Positions 55,050 to 64,000 of a DNA stretch of 64,000 nt are shown piece after piece. The stretch is from Diphasiastrum complanatum (taxonomy: Eukaryota > Streptophyta > Lycopodiopsida > Lycopodiales > Lycopodiaceae). Made by a program: the position numbers and the translations under genes. The stretch spans positions 27,018,293 through 27,082,292 of the forward strand of contig CM055103.1 of the NCBI GenBank assembly GCA_029204225.1, given 5' to 3'. The notes under the pieces were generated by a model, which made no database searches, was not told the DNA's origin, and saw nothing but the letters and a program-made list of their open reading frames with translations. The first letter of the stretch is position 1. Each line of letters begins with the position of its first letter.

Positions 55050-57960
55050 CAGACAATTTCCTCGTGCTACATCTTTTGAAGAAAGACATTTTGCCATTAG
55101 AAAATGAGCTTCCACCATCAACATACCAAGCAAAGAAAATGATCAAAGATCTTGGGTTGCACTATAATAGCATTCATGCATGTGCTAATGACTGCATATT
55201 ATATCGTGGGGAGCATTCTATATTGGATTCATGTCCTATTTGCGGGGCTAGTCGATGGAAGGAAGGAAAAGGAAAAATAACACAAAAAGTATTAAGACAT
55301 TTTCCATTGATACCATGCCTTCTTTGAATGTACAGGTGCTCTAGCTTCCTTTGATCAATGCAAGATAAAATATTGAGTTTCATCATTACACCTGAACATC
55401 AAATTTATGTTTCATTTTTAAATATGTATTTATAGACACAAACACACACATATATGTGCATATTATATATATGCACACATACATATATTAATATTGATGT
55501 CTTTTTTATTTGTTATTTTGTAGGTGTCCAACTATTGCAAATCTAATGCTATGGCATACACAAGGTAGAAGCCATGACAACATGCTAAGACATCCAGTAG
55601 CAGATGGAGTTTTTGGCCTGTTCTTTTAGTGAATTATAATTTGCCACCTTGGCTAGCTACAAAAAGATTGTTTGTTATGATGTCATTGCTTATTCCTGGT
55701 CCGAACCAAGTAAAAGAAGATAAAATAGATGTTTATCTAAAAGTCCCTGTGGAAGAGTTGCTGGAATTGTGGAATGGAATATCTGCTTACGATGTCACAC
55801 GGTCGATGCATGAAGGGAGACATTTTACTCTAAGAGGTTTTTCGCTGTGGACAGTCCATGATTTTCCTGCATATGGCTTGCTTGCGGGATAAAGAGTGAA
55901 GGGATATCTTGCTTGTCCAATTTGTGGCCCAGAAGGAGAAGGCAGATGGTCAGAATATCTACGTAAAGTAGTGTATTGTGGACATAGAAAGTTCCTTCCT
56001 CATGATCACAAGTTTTAAAAAATGAAGACTGCATTGAATGGAGAGATCGACGATCGAGATCCTCCTCTCAAAGTGACAACAAATGACGTTTTTAAATGGA
56101 CAAAAGCACACGCGACATGGAGTAGTAGTCACCCACATAAAAAGAAGGACGATCCTTCAAAAGTAACAGGATGGAAGAGATTATCTATTTTGTATAGTTT
56201 ACCATATTGGCAGGTATATGTAATTTCGTCTTAATATGAGTTACACAATAGTTAATATTTTGGTTTCTGTTTATATGTGCATGTACATCATCATATGATT
56301 TAACAATATTGGTATGTGTATGTGGCATGTACAGCATCTTCTGATTCAGAATACATTGGATGCTATGCATGCGGAAAAGAATGTAGCCGAAAACATTCTA
56401 AAAACTATTCTTAGAATGGGTGACAAAGATTCAATCAAAGTGCGGGAAGACATGAAAGAGCTCGATATTAAACAATCTCTTTGGCCAAGGAGATGTGAAA
56501 ATGATACGAAGAAGATTTCTTTGCCTTATGCACCATACACATTCACAAAAGAAAGGAGACATTTTTTCCAGTTGTAAAATATATGAAAACTCCGATAGGA
56601 TATAGCGTCTCTATGAGAAAACATATTGCAGGTTTTTTTTATACTCAACTTATTCTATTGCATGTTATAACCCAACTCTGCAAACCTCATTGTGCCTAAT
56701 TGGTGTCTCGTACACATGTTATATTGATATGTATCATTCTTGTTTGAAACAGACGGAAAGCTCAAGGGCATGAAAACTCACGACTATCATGTCTTCATGC
56801 AATAAATACTTCCAGTGGCTGTACGTTGCGGCATATCTGACATAGCACGAGCTGGCATTTTAAAGATTAGTCATTTTTTTAGAATGATATGTGCACGAAT
56901 TATAGACCCATCAAAACTAGAATCTCTACAACTAGAAGTGGTTGAGGCACTTTGTGTTTTAGAAAGATCTTTTCCACCATCCTTTTTTTGATATTATCAC
57001 ATATCTTGTTGTCCACCTTGTAGAGAAGATTAGAATTTGTGGGCTTGTTAGTTTGCGATGGATGTATCCATTCGAAAGAGTCATGAAACCTATGAAACAA
57101 TACATGAAAAATTTAGCAAGGCCAGAGGGTTGTATGGCGGCAACTTATGCAATTGAAAAGGCACTTGGTTTTTATACAAAATACATCCAAGCCTATGAAG
57201 GTACTTCTCGTAGAGTATGGGATGGAGAAGAAGATCCACGAATGAACAGTGTGATTTCTGAAGGAAAAGGCACAATCTTTTATCTTGATTCAATAATGCG
57301 TCATCAAGCTCATGTATGTATCTTGGACAACTCAACAGTCATCGAAGAATGGAAGAGGTGATCAACTAGCTAATTGACCACCATATTTTGCAATAATACA
57401 AGTTTTCATTCTTTACCTTGTCTTTTTTAGACATCATTGAAAGAAATCATATAATGTGTTTGTTATATTAACATGAAATTTGAAATAGATATGGCTGTGT
57501 TGCAAAAGAAAAGGACTAAAGATGCCATCAACTTCGATTACAATGCAAATGATTTTCCAAAATGGCTCTTGAAAAAGGTTTTTTCTACTTTATGTTCTCA
57601 ACATGATATTTCGAAGTTCTAACATTTCATTTATTTTCACGCTTTGTCATGGAATTAATATAATTAGCTATTTTTTCTTTTGAATACTAGGTAAATGAAC
57701 TTCATGAAGTAGCCGAGATGCTGGATTCCATGTTGATTGATTTGGCCACAGGACCAAAGCACCGTGCAACATAATATTTAGGTCTCTGGGTGAATGGCTA
57801 TCATTTTCATACTAGGGATGAAGATTTGAGTAAAGTAACTCAAGACAGTGGTATTACCGCATGCTTTACAACTTGGAGCCGCAGCAGTGTGAGAGATAGA
57901 AATCCTATTTCAACAATCTTCGTAATTCTGGATGGATTTGCAAAATTTTGAAAATTGAAT
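55050..57960 (+). pseudogene. CACTA-2 Tnp2-like transposase (Transposase_21, DUF4218, DUF4216)
   Basis: Exon 1 holds 'MIKDLGLHYNSIHACANDCI' and the zinc-binding 'SCPICGASRWKEG'. At 55520-55892 it gives 'TIANLMLWHTQGRSHDNMLR' and then 'YNLPPWLATKRLFVMMSLL', with about 40 codons missing between. 'VVYCGHRKFLPHDHKF' follows, then a GT-AG intron (56214-56333) and 'NTLDAMHAEKNVAENILKTI', where the Asp and Glu fit the catalytic region. The DUF4218 part (56760-57360) reads 'MKTHDYHVFMQ' and 'RWMYPFERVMKPMKQYMKNL'. The DUF4216 part has 'WVNGYHFHTRDEDLSKVTQD' near 57785. Four or five stops and the missing N-terminal exon make it non-functional. Confidence 0.92.
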
Positions 57961-57984
57961 ATGGTTTCAATTCAGCTATTCTTC

Positions 57985-58562
57985 TTTACGATAAATGGGT
58001 GAAACCAAATATAGCCGAAAAGTATGCAAGCATGAGGATGGACAACAATGGTTTTTGCTTGATATAATTGCGAAAATTTATTTTCGCAATTTTGTCTGCA
58101 ATTTCTACTACGATGGGAGAAATTACAAACAGCTTTCTGCAGTTTTTTCTACAATTTCTGCCGCATAAATGTTTTTCGCAATTTTAGCCATGGCCTAAAA
58201 ATTGCGAAATTTTTTTTCCGCAATTTTGTTTGCAATTTTCACCACAACGGAAGAAATTGCAGAAAATTTTCTACAATGTTTTCTACAATTTCTGCCGTGG
58301 AAACATTTTCCGCAATTTTGGCCACGACAAAAAAAATTGCGAAAAAATCTTTTTCGCACTTTTTTTTGCAATTTCTGTAATGATGACAAAAATTGAAGAA
58401 GTTTTTTGCAATTTATTCCACCATTTACACCATGACGGTAAAAATTGCGGACAATTTTTTGCAATTTCTGCCATATCGGTATAAATTGTGAAATTTTTTC
58501 CGCAATCTTTTTGCTTTCCGCAATTTAAACCAAAAAAAATTGCAGAAATTTTTTCTCCAATA
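57985..58562. repeat. CACTA-2 right subterminal repeat array
   Basis: AAAATTGCGAAAA, CCGCAATTTTG, TTTTTTGCAATTTCTGCC and related words occur in both orientations up to the terminal inverted repeat. The core TTGCGG/CCGCAA is shared with the left array, while the spacer words differ. Confidence 0.88.
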
Positions 58563-58584
58563 TTTGCCACCTTTTCTTGTAGTG

Positions 58585-58880
58585 ATATTTGTAGAATTAC
58601 TTCTTGCACGATCCACTATTTTCAGCTTGAGTGTGAGGCTTCTGCTGTTGTTGTTGTACTTGATTCTTGCCCTTGGAATAGTCTTTCTTCTTGGTGTACA
58701 GGGCCATGGATTTGTCTTTGATGGACAGGCCACTAGTTTTTCTTCGCATTTCTTCTTGAAGTAGATGACCGATCACCTTTTGAAGAGTGAGATCAAGTTG
58801 TGTGGAGATCATCACCACAAAGTGTTCATACAACTTTGAAAGAGAAGAATCGTAGTTTTTGTTTTGCGTCCCTTTTGTGG
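58585..58880 (-). pseudogene. copia-Y gag C-terminal fragment
   Basis: Reading leftward, 'KLYEHFVVMISTQLDLTLQK' and 'VIGHLLQEEMRRKTSGLSI' are the UBN2 part of copia gag, then 'KNQVQQQQQKPHTQAENSG' leads to 'SCKK', a TAA stop and 'FYKY', the first half of the zinc knuckle. The CACTA-2 insertion follows. The upstream part of gag is missing; at about 58880 the sequence joins the LTR start of copia-X in the same open frame. Confidence 0.85.
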
Positions 58881-59036
58881 TTTGTGGTCCTAGAAGTTTA
58901 TTTGCGATTCGCGAATGATTCGCGAATTGTTTGTGCTTCGAGTCAAAGACACGTTGACTGTCGTGAATCGTTCTTGTTTGACCTTCGTGTCTTGTTCGTG
59001 CTTCGACAAAGTTGTAGGAGTTCACCATTTCTGACA
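58881..59036 (-). mobile_element. copia-X 3' LTR, truncated
   Basis: In minus orientation it starts TGTCAGAAATGGTGAACTCC after the polypurine tract CAAGAGGGAG. About 155 bases remain before copia-Y gag begins. The segment holds repeated TTCGCGAATC words (TCGCGAATCATTCGCGAATC). Confidence 0.7.
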
Positions 59037-59039
59037 CTC

Positions 59040-59535
59040 CCTCTTGAACCTTGCAGCTTTGTTCATTCAATCCAATTGCCTCTCTTTGCTTGGTAAAGAG
59101 TGGCTTGTCAAGCGGTTTTGTGAGGAGATCTGCAATCGTACTTTTTGATTTTATGAACTGGACCTGGAGCTCTCCTTTCGAGATCAAATCTTGAATGTGA
59201 TGGTACTTCAGAGGAATGTGCTTTGTTTTTGAATGGAAGACAGGATCCTGGGACAGATAGATGGCACTCTGGGAGTCCATCATCATCATGCTTGGCCCCT
59301 CTTGTGATATCCCGATTGCCTCCAACATCATTTGTAGCCACACTACCTCATTCGTCATTTTTGAGGCTGCGACATACTCAGCCTCGCAAGAGAATTGAGC
59401 TACCAAGGTTTGATTTTTGCATATCCAGCTGATTGCAGCTCCGCACGCTATTGTACATCCTCCAGTTGCTGTCATCTTTGCAGCTCGCCCAGTTCGCATC
59501 ACTGTAGTGATGCGGCTCAAATCCTTTCTCTTCAT
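59040..59535 (-). pseudogene. copia-X RNase H
   Basis: The open frame from 59535 reads 'ISWICKNQTLVAQFSCEAEY', 'VVWLQMMLEAIGISQEGPSM', 'MMMDSQSAIYLSQDPVFHSK' and 'KTKHIPLKYHHIQDLISKGE', ending in 'TIADLLTKPLDKPLFTKQRE'. All landmark motifs of copia RNase H are present, with the catalytic Glu in CEAEY and Asp in MDSQSA. The frame continues without a stop through the LTR start and into gag of another element, giving a 312-codon chimeric frame. Confidence 0.92.
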
Positions 59536-59559
59536 TTCTAGCTCTGTAGGTTAATCCAA

Positions 59560-60660
59560 CATTCTGGGTACCCTTCAGATACTATAGGATTTGTTTGGCC
59601 ATTTTCCAATGTGCCAGACCAAGATTGGAACAGAATTGGCTCAATGCGTAAACAGAGAAGGCCAGATCGGGTCTGGTACAAATTGTTAAGTACATCAGAC
59701 TACCGATTAAGTTCTGATAGGATATACCTACCATCTTCTGTTCTTCCTCTTCTATTTTTGGGCAATCCTGTTTCGTGAGCTTGGCTCCAGCTATCATTGG
59801 TGTGGCTTTCTCTTCACAGTCCATCATGTGGTACTGCTTCAACACTTTTCTGGCATATTCTAATTGACTCATGTGCATTTTGCCATTTGTTTGATCTCTT
59901 CTGATCTCCAGTCCTAGGCAATTTGTTGCTTCTCCAAGATCTGTGATTTCGTAGTTTTCAAAAAATTTGACTCTTTGTGTCTTTGATCAACATTAAGGAA
60001 TTTCCTATCATCAAAGAATCATCCATGAAAATGGTCAGTATCACAAAATCCTTTCCTACTCTTTTGATATAGACATTACAGTCTGGTTGAGTAAGATTGA
60101 AGTCTAGAGACTTCAGAAGACCATCAAGCTTTTTGTACCAGGCTCGTGATGCTTGTTTTAGATCGTAGATGCATCTCTACAATTGACAGACATATTGTTT
60201 GTTGTCGGGGTCTTCATAGCCTTCAGGTTGCTTCATGAAAATTTCCTCCTCTAGATCTCCATGGAGAAAGGTTGTTTTCACGTCAATATGGTGAATTTCC
60301 AGATTGTACTGTGTGGCGTATGCAAGAAGCAGCCTTATGCTTGTCATCTTGACCATGGGCGAATATGTGTCGAAATAGTCGACACCATATCTCTGCGTGT
60401 AGCCCTTCGTAACAAGCCTTGCTTTGTAGTGGCCAATGGTGCCATCTGATTTCAATTTTTTCTTGTACACCCACTTGCAGTCGACTACTTTTCTATTTTC
60501 TGGTAGTGGCTCTAATGTCCATGCCTCGTTTCGCCTCATCGACTCGATCTCTTCTGACATTGCTTGTTTCCAAAATTCTCCCTCTAATTCTGGATAGCTT
60601 CTTGGTATGTCGCTAGGTCTTCTGTGAAGCTGCAATACTTGAACTGCGTGTCTTCGCTCT
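59560..60660 (-). pseudogene. copia-X reverse transcriptase
   Basis: The N-terminal half (60177-60635) reads 'FWKQAMSEEIESMRRNEAWT', 'VDCKWVYKKKLKSDGTIGHY' and 'LEIHHIDVKTTFLHGDLEEE'. The second half includes 'FVILTIFMDDSLMIGNS' near 59990-60035, with FMDD in place of YVDD, and 'LIGSLMYLTICTRPDLAFSV' at 59582-59878. Frame breaks lie at 60177 and about 59970. It aligns with its RNase H downstream in normal order. Confidence 0.9.
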
Positions 60661-61977
60661 ATTGAAGATTGTCTGAATAGCGGTCTGGAGGTCTTCTTTG
60701 TCTTGTTGACCTTTGAGGTTCGTTTCGTCGCTGCTCGAACATTTCTTGTTCGTGGGGTCGATCCTCTGTTTCCTACTGCTCTGGAGTCTGGGGTCCTGCA
60801 TTCTGATTTGATGTCTGTCCTTGATCTCCCTCTTGAATAGGCAGCAGTGTGAAGATCTCATGGCCTCTTTCGTCTTTCAGTCCAGGGAATGTGGACTCGT
60901 CGAACTTTACATCTCTGCTCGAAACAACCTTCTTCGTGGTTGGATCGTAGGGTCTATACACATGTGTTCCATTCGAGTAGCCGACCATGATTGTTTTCTC
61001 AGATTTGTAGTCGAGCTTGTTTCTCTTTTCCTTTGGAATGTGCTTGTATGCTATACATCCAAACACTCGTGCGTATGACAAATCAGGCTTTCTGCCTGTC
61101 CACATTTCGTATGGTGTTTTGTTCTCCAACGCTGTCGTTGTAGATCTGTTCTGCAGGTGTATAGCTGCAGCTATTGCCTCAGCCCAAAATTGGCCTGGCA
61201 ATTGAGCCTGTGCTATCATGCATCTGGCTCCTTCGACTAACGTTCTTTTTTCTTTCTTTCTGCCACACCGTTGTATTCTGGTGTGTATGCAGGAGTGAAC
61301 TAGTGTTCAATCCCCCATTCTTCGCAGAATCTTGAGAATTCTATGCTTTTGTATTCACCCCCATTGTTAGATCTAAGGATCTGTATCCTTTTTGAGATGT
61401 GTCACTCTGCGAATGCCACGAACTTCTTGAAAGAATCAAATACTTTGGATTTCTTTTTCAAGTAGTAGATTGTGGTCATTCGGATGTAATCATCTATGAA
61501 CGTTAGAAAATATCTCGAACCTGAGAGCGAATCTATTTTCATCAGTCCACACGCATCAGAGTGGACAAGCTCAAGAACTTCCTTGGCTCTTCTTCCTTTG
61601 TGTGTGAATGGATTTCGATGTTGCTTGTCTTTCTGACAAGCTTCGCAGAACTTAGCCTCGGGCCTTGATATTTTGAGACCTCTGACAATGTCCTTTGTGC
61701 TCATGTCGTATAGGCTCCGCATGTTCAGATGATACATTATCCTATGCCAAAGCTGATCTTTGTTTTTTGAAGCATTTAATATGCTATCAGAGTTGCTGAT
61801 TATTTTGGCCTGGTAGAGGTTTCCTTCTCTGCATCCGACCGTCAACAACTTGTTTGTCATCTTCTCGATCATACGACAAGTGTTGCCGTCAAACAAAACT
61901 CGAATGCCTAGATCTGCCATCTTGGAGACAGATAGCAGATCCTTTCTGAGTGAGGGCACATAGTCGTGCTTCGACAA
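60661..61977 (-). pseudogene. copia-X integrase and end of protease
   Basis: The frame starting at 61977 begins in the end of protease ('HDYVPSLRKDLLSVSKMADL') and continues with the pre-integrase 'DQLWHRIMYHLNMRSLYDMS', the Cys motif 'CEACQKDKQ' and the integrase core 'EVLELVHSDACGLMKIDSLS'. Next, 'LRSNNGGEYKSIEFSRFCEE' (the second catalytic position is now Asn) and 'PAYTPEYNGVAERK' lie at 61250-61400, then 'VFGCIAYKHIPKEKRNKLDY' and 'YDPTTKKVVSSRDVKFDEST' at 60773-61219. Gag and most of the protease are missing, replaced at about 61965-62005 by other sequence. Confidence 0.9.
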
Positions 61978-62202
61978 AGTTGCAGGAGTTCACCATTTCT
62001 GACATCCATCACTAAAGTTCTGTTCATTCTGATGGGTGTAGTCATGCTTACAGAGAGAGTCGTATAGCTCGTTCTGCTACGCACAAATACTTTCTGTTCG
62101 AGTTCGTTTCTCGTTCGTGTTCATCTTACCCCTTTGAGCTAATTTTTTGTTTCTAACATACGGCACCTTTTTCAACTCGTTTTTCTCTCTCTCTCTCCAA
62201 CA
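61978..62202 (+). mobile_element. copia-Z 5' LTR, end portion
   Basis: The end reads CTCTCTCCAACA and is followed directly by a primer-binding site. The upstream border is not clear because a 41-bp piece shared with the copia-X LTR start lies at 61964-62004. A CT-run (62184-62197) is near the end. Confidence 0.6.
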
Positions 62203-62214
62203 TGGTATCAGAGC
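62203..62214 (+). promoter_or_regulatory. tRNA-Met primer-binding site of copia-Z
   Basis: Perfect TGGTATCAGAGC directly at the LTR end, about 145 bases before the gag start codon. Confidence 0.9.
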
Positions 62215-62358
62215 TATTTTCATAGTTTGATAAGCTTCCATAGTACGAGACTCTACTGGCCGATAGAGTAATTGTTTACTTGTTTTGTATTTTCAGTATC
62301 AGATTTTCATACTTAAGTTACTGATAGTTTCTCCTGTCACTTAGACTAATTCTTCCAC

Positions 62359-62750
62359 ATGGATTTCCAAGGGAAAGCTAGTCCTATCATGGACAAGCTT
62401 GATGGAGCCAATTACCATCTATGGAAATTTAAGATGAAAACTATACTAATGGCAAAAGAATTGTACGACATTGTTACAGGTGCAGAAGGAAAACCCGAAG
62501 CGGATGACGCAACAATCGCCAGATGGAAGCTGAAGGATGGAAAGGCTTTAGCGCTGGTCATCGTCAACATCACGGGATTGAGACGCAGTGATGCAACTGC
62601 TTACAAGCTTGCCAAGCTCTTATGACAGCTGGGTGATGATCATCACGACCCATCCAGAATTGACTCTTTCAAGAGTCATTACTATGTTGTTGCAAGAAGA
62701 CATGGGGAGGAATGAAGCCTCAACGAGTATTAGATATGAAAGGAAGCCAT
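62359..62750 (+). pseudogene. copia-Z gag N-terminal part
   Basis: The frame begins 'MDFQGKASPIMDKLDGANYH' and has 'LWKFKMKTILMAKELYDIVT', the DUF4219/UBN2 signature. A frameshift at about 62615 is followed in another frame by 'SYDSWVMIITTHPELTLSRV' and 'ITMLLQEDMGRNEASTS', the usual continuation. At about 62755 copia-Z ends and minus-strand gypsy sequence begins. The start codon lies at the expected distance from the primer-binding site. Confidence 0.88.
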
Positions 62751-62754
62751 CACT

Positions 62755-63370
62755 AAGCTAGTTGTCAGATCAGAGACTCAGCTAACTGAGTCTTCATGAC
62801 CATGAAAAGGGTAACATAAAGTGACCCTTCTGCATCACTTTGTTCAACGCCTTGAGATTCACACAGATTCTCAATTTTTCATTCTTCTTAGGAATAATGA
62901 CAATCAGTATGCTCGATCTCATAAATGAAATCGGCGTCAAGCAATCTCTGAAGTTCTTTCTTTATCAGATTCGAAACATTAGGATTACAGCGATAGAATT
63001 TTGTAACCTTTGGAACTGCATCAGGTACTAAAGGTATGGTATGTTCAATAACTGACGTTGGAATACCCTTTAGATCTTGATAAGTCCATGCAAAGCAATC
63101 TTGATACTTAGTAAGTAACATGCGGAGTGCTTGATATAGTTCAGGATTAAGTTGTGATCCAACTTGTATAATCTTTTTCGGTTCTCCTGCTTCAGCAAGA
63201 TTCATTGGATGTGTCCTATTTGGGCCATTGTAAACATTTTTTGAGTATGGCATGTGTTCTTCAGGTTCACGGTGTGCTTTAGATAACATGATAACCACAT
63301 CATCCAATGTATATCGTTTAAAATGCTTGGGCATATCACTTAGAATTTTCTTTGCACAGGAACACAGATC
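62755..63370 (-). pseudogene. Ty3/gypsy reverse-transcriptase N-terminal fragment
   Basis: The frame from 63334 reads 'LLTKYQDCFAWTYQDLKGIP', 'VIEHTIPLVPDAVPKVTKFY' and 'ELQRLLDADFIYEIEHTD'. In another frame it continues 'IVIIPKKNEKLRICVNLKAL' and 'NKVMQKGHFMLPF'. The FAW.Y.D..G motif and the RR.NP-like region (here CNPNVSNLIKKEL) point to the non-chromovirus Tat/Athila branch rather than to gypsy-A/B. It is truncated before the catalytic motifs, at about 62755. Confidence 0.82.
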
Positions 63371-63654
63371 ATGTTACATAGTAACACAGATAGAAAAACA
63401 CTCTCCACAACAAGCTCACATAGCAACTGTATTTCTCAAAATGAAATTACACCATACATATAGTTGTTCACTCAGGTAACCCATGCATGACCCAGGATGC
63501 CGTTGGCGGGATGCGTGTCCCATCGACTTGCCTCGTAGCGAGGCCAACTGATCCTTATCAACTGATAGGACCCACAATACAGTAGCACAGTGATTCTACT
63601 TTAATTCTAACTCTCTCCCTTAAAGTAGAGTCTATTTTATACAGTCATATACAT
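63371..63654. other. Short noncoding stretch, possible copia LTR start
   Basis: No coding region. On the minus strand a purine-rich AAGGGAGAGAG lies near 63615-63625, downstream of the RNase H end, so the sequence to its left may be the start of a decayed LTR. Confidence 0.35.
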
Positions 63655-63795
63655 AGCTTTAAAGTTAACAAACTTTAAGTACAGAAAGCTTTGATCTAAA
63701 CTTATCAAACTTTTCTCCAACAAGTGGCTTAGTGAAAATATCAGCTAGTTGTTCTTATGTGCTACAATGAACAACATGAATTTCATGACTCAGCA
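63655..63795 (-). pseudogene. copia RNase H C-terminal fragment
   Basis: The minus strand reads 'EIHVVHCST', a TAA stop and 'EQLADIFTKPLVGEKFDKF', the conserved end of copia RNase H, up to a stop after 'RSKLSVLKVC'. It joins directly, near 63798, to the pre-RT linker of a copia, so the whole RT and most of RNase H are deleted. Confidence 0.85.
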
Positions 63796-63797
63796 AC

Positions 63798-64000
63798 TAG
63801 TGTCTCTTTGACAGTCATCAGCTCTTGAACAAGGTAGGTTGCAAACTCGTCGATATACCTGATAGGTGGTCTGCTAATTCTTGTTGATCTTCTGGGTGAT
63901 AGAAGAAGTTGATCATTTTCATCATGATGTAGTTGCTGAACTGCAATATCATCATCTTCGGATTCTCCGTTGATATGTTGTTTGTCGAAAGTAGATGAGT
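63798..64000 (-). pseudogene. copia linker fragment of the copia-1 family
   Basis: Reading leftward, 'RPPIRYIDEFATYLVQELMT' corresponds to 'RPPIRYIDESAAYLVQEPTT' of copia-1 (20740-20960), and the DNA on both sides is similar as well. The element continues out of the window to the right. Confidence 0.82.

Larger units (their letters stand above)
53099..58584 (+). mobile_element. CACTA-2 (En/Spm) transposon, complete ends
   Basis: Both ends carry the same terminal inverted repeat, starting CACTACAAGAAAAGGTGGCA and identical for 22 bases. The outer flanks are both ATAT (53095-53098 and 58585-58588), a target-site duplication of 3-4 bp depending on where the boundary is drawn. Inside each end is a dense array of AAAATTGCGG-type subterminal repeats. 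A Tnp2-like transposase gene reads rightward (55050-57960) and a piece of a TnpA-like gene reads leftward (54607-54828). The 5' portions of both genes are missing, so it is an internally deleted, non-autonomous copy. Confidence 0.95.

Overview
This 64-kb window looks like heterochromatic, repeat-filled DNA from a land plant with a large genome. The mix is typical of plants: Ty1/copia and Ty3/gypsy elements primed by initiator tRNA-Met (repeated TGGTATCAGAGC sites), CACTA (En/Spm) and hAT DNA transposons, a MITE and a non-autonomous LTR element. Introns follow GT-AG rules. A fern, lycophyte or gymnosperm would fit, but nothing in the sequence proves which. No bacterial genes, rRNA or tRNA genes, or CRISPR arrays were seen. 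The only convincing host gene piece is one exon of the mitochondrial M48 protease OMA1 at 10.58-10.84 kb (+).

Layout. 0.1-3.8 kb: hAT transposase (-) with introns and an AT-hook tail. 3.85-4.2 kb: CpG-rich MITE inside a TA microsatellite. 4.2-7.9 kb: decayed coiled-coil gene (-) with a promoter-like TATA box. 8.3-8.6 kb: copia LTR relic. 10.6 kb: OMA1 exon. 13.7-21.1 kb: copia pieces; a minus-strand copia (LTR 14654-15542, RNase H, RT) is split by a deleted gypsy chromovirus (gypsy-A, 16.0-18.5 kb plus leader). 22.1-25.7 kb: copia LTR, gypsy integrase tail, second coiled-coil gene. 25.7-28.8 kb: a young non-autonomous LTR element with two 416-bp LTRs differing at two sites. 29.4-33.7 kb: CACTA-1. 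34.2-37.9 kb: retroelement-like gene with zinc knuckles and a coiled coil. 38.2-43.0 kb: copia LTR/protease and a very decayed gypsy with its 3' LTR. 43.2-47.8 kb: copia gag with a triplicated primer-binding site, then gypsy-B (RNase H, integrase, chromodomain, 3' LTR), the same family as gypsy-A. 47.8-50.3 kb: LTR-like noncoding sequence. 50.3-58.9 kb: copia-Y (-) split by CACTA-2 (53099-58584), which has perfect terminal inverted repeats. 58.9-62.0 kb: copia-X (-). 62.0-62.75 kb: start of copia-Z (+). 62.75-64.0 kb: gypsy and copia fragments (-).

How it fits together. Nearly every coding piece is broken by stops or frameshifts, so this is a graveyard of nested insertions and illegitimate recombination rather than a set of cooperating genes. 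Most points of interest are structural: both CACTA elements place their TnpA-like and Tnp2-like genes divergently and carry different subterminal repeats; CACTA-2 landed in the zinc-knuckle codons of copia-Y; one copia relic has three tandem primer-binding sites; and several long coiled-coil genes with no reverse transcriptase may represent a poorly described mobile family. All family assignments come from motifs read by eye, with no database search.
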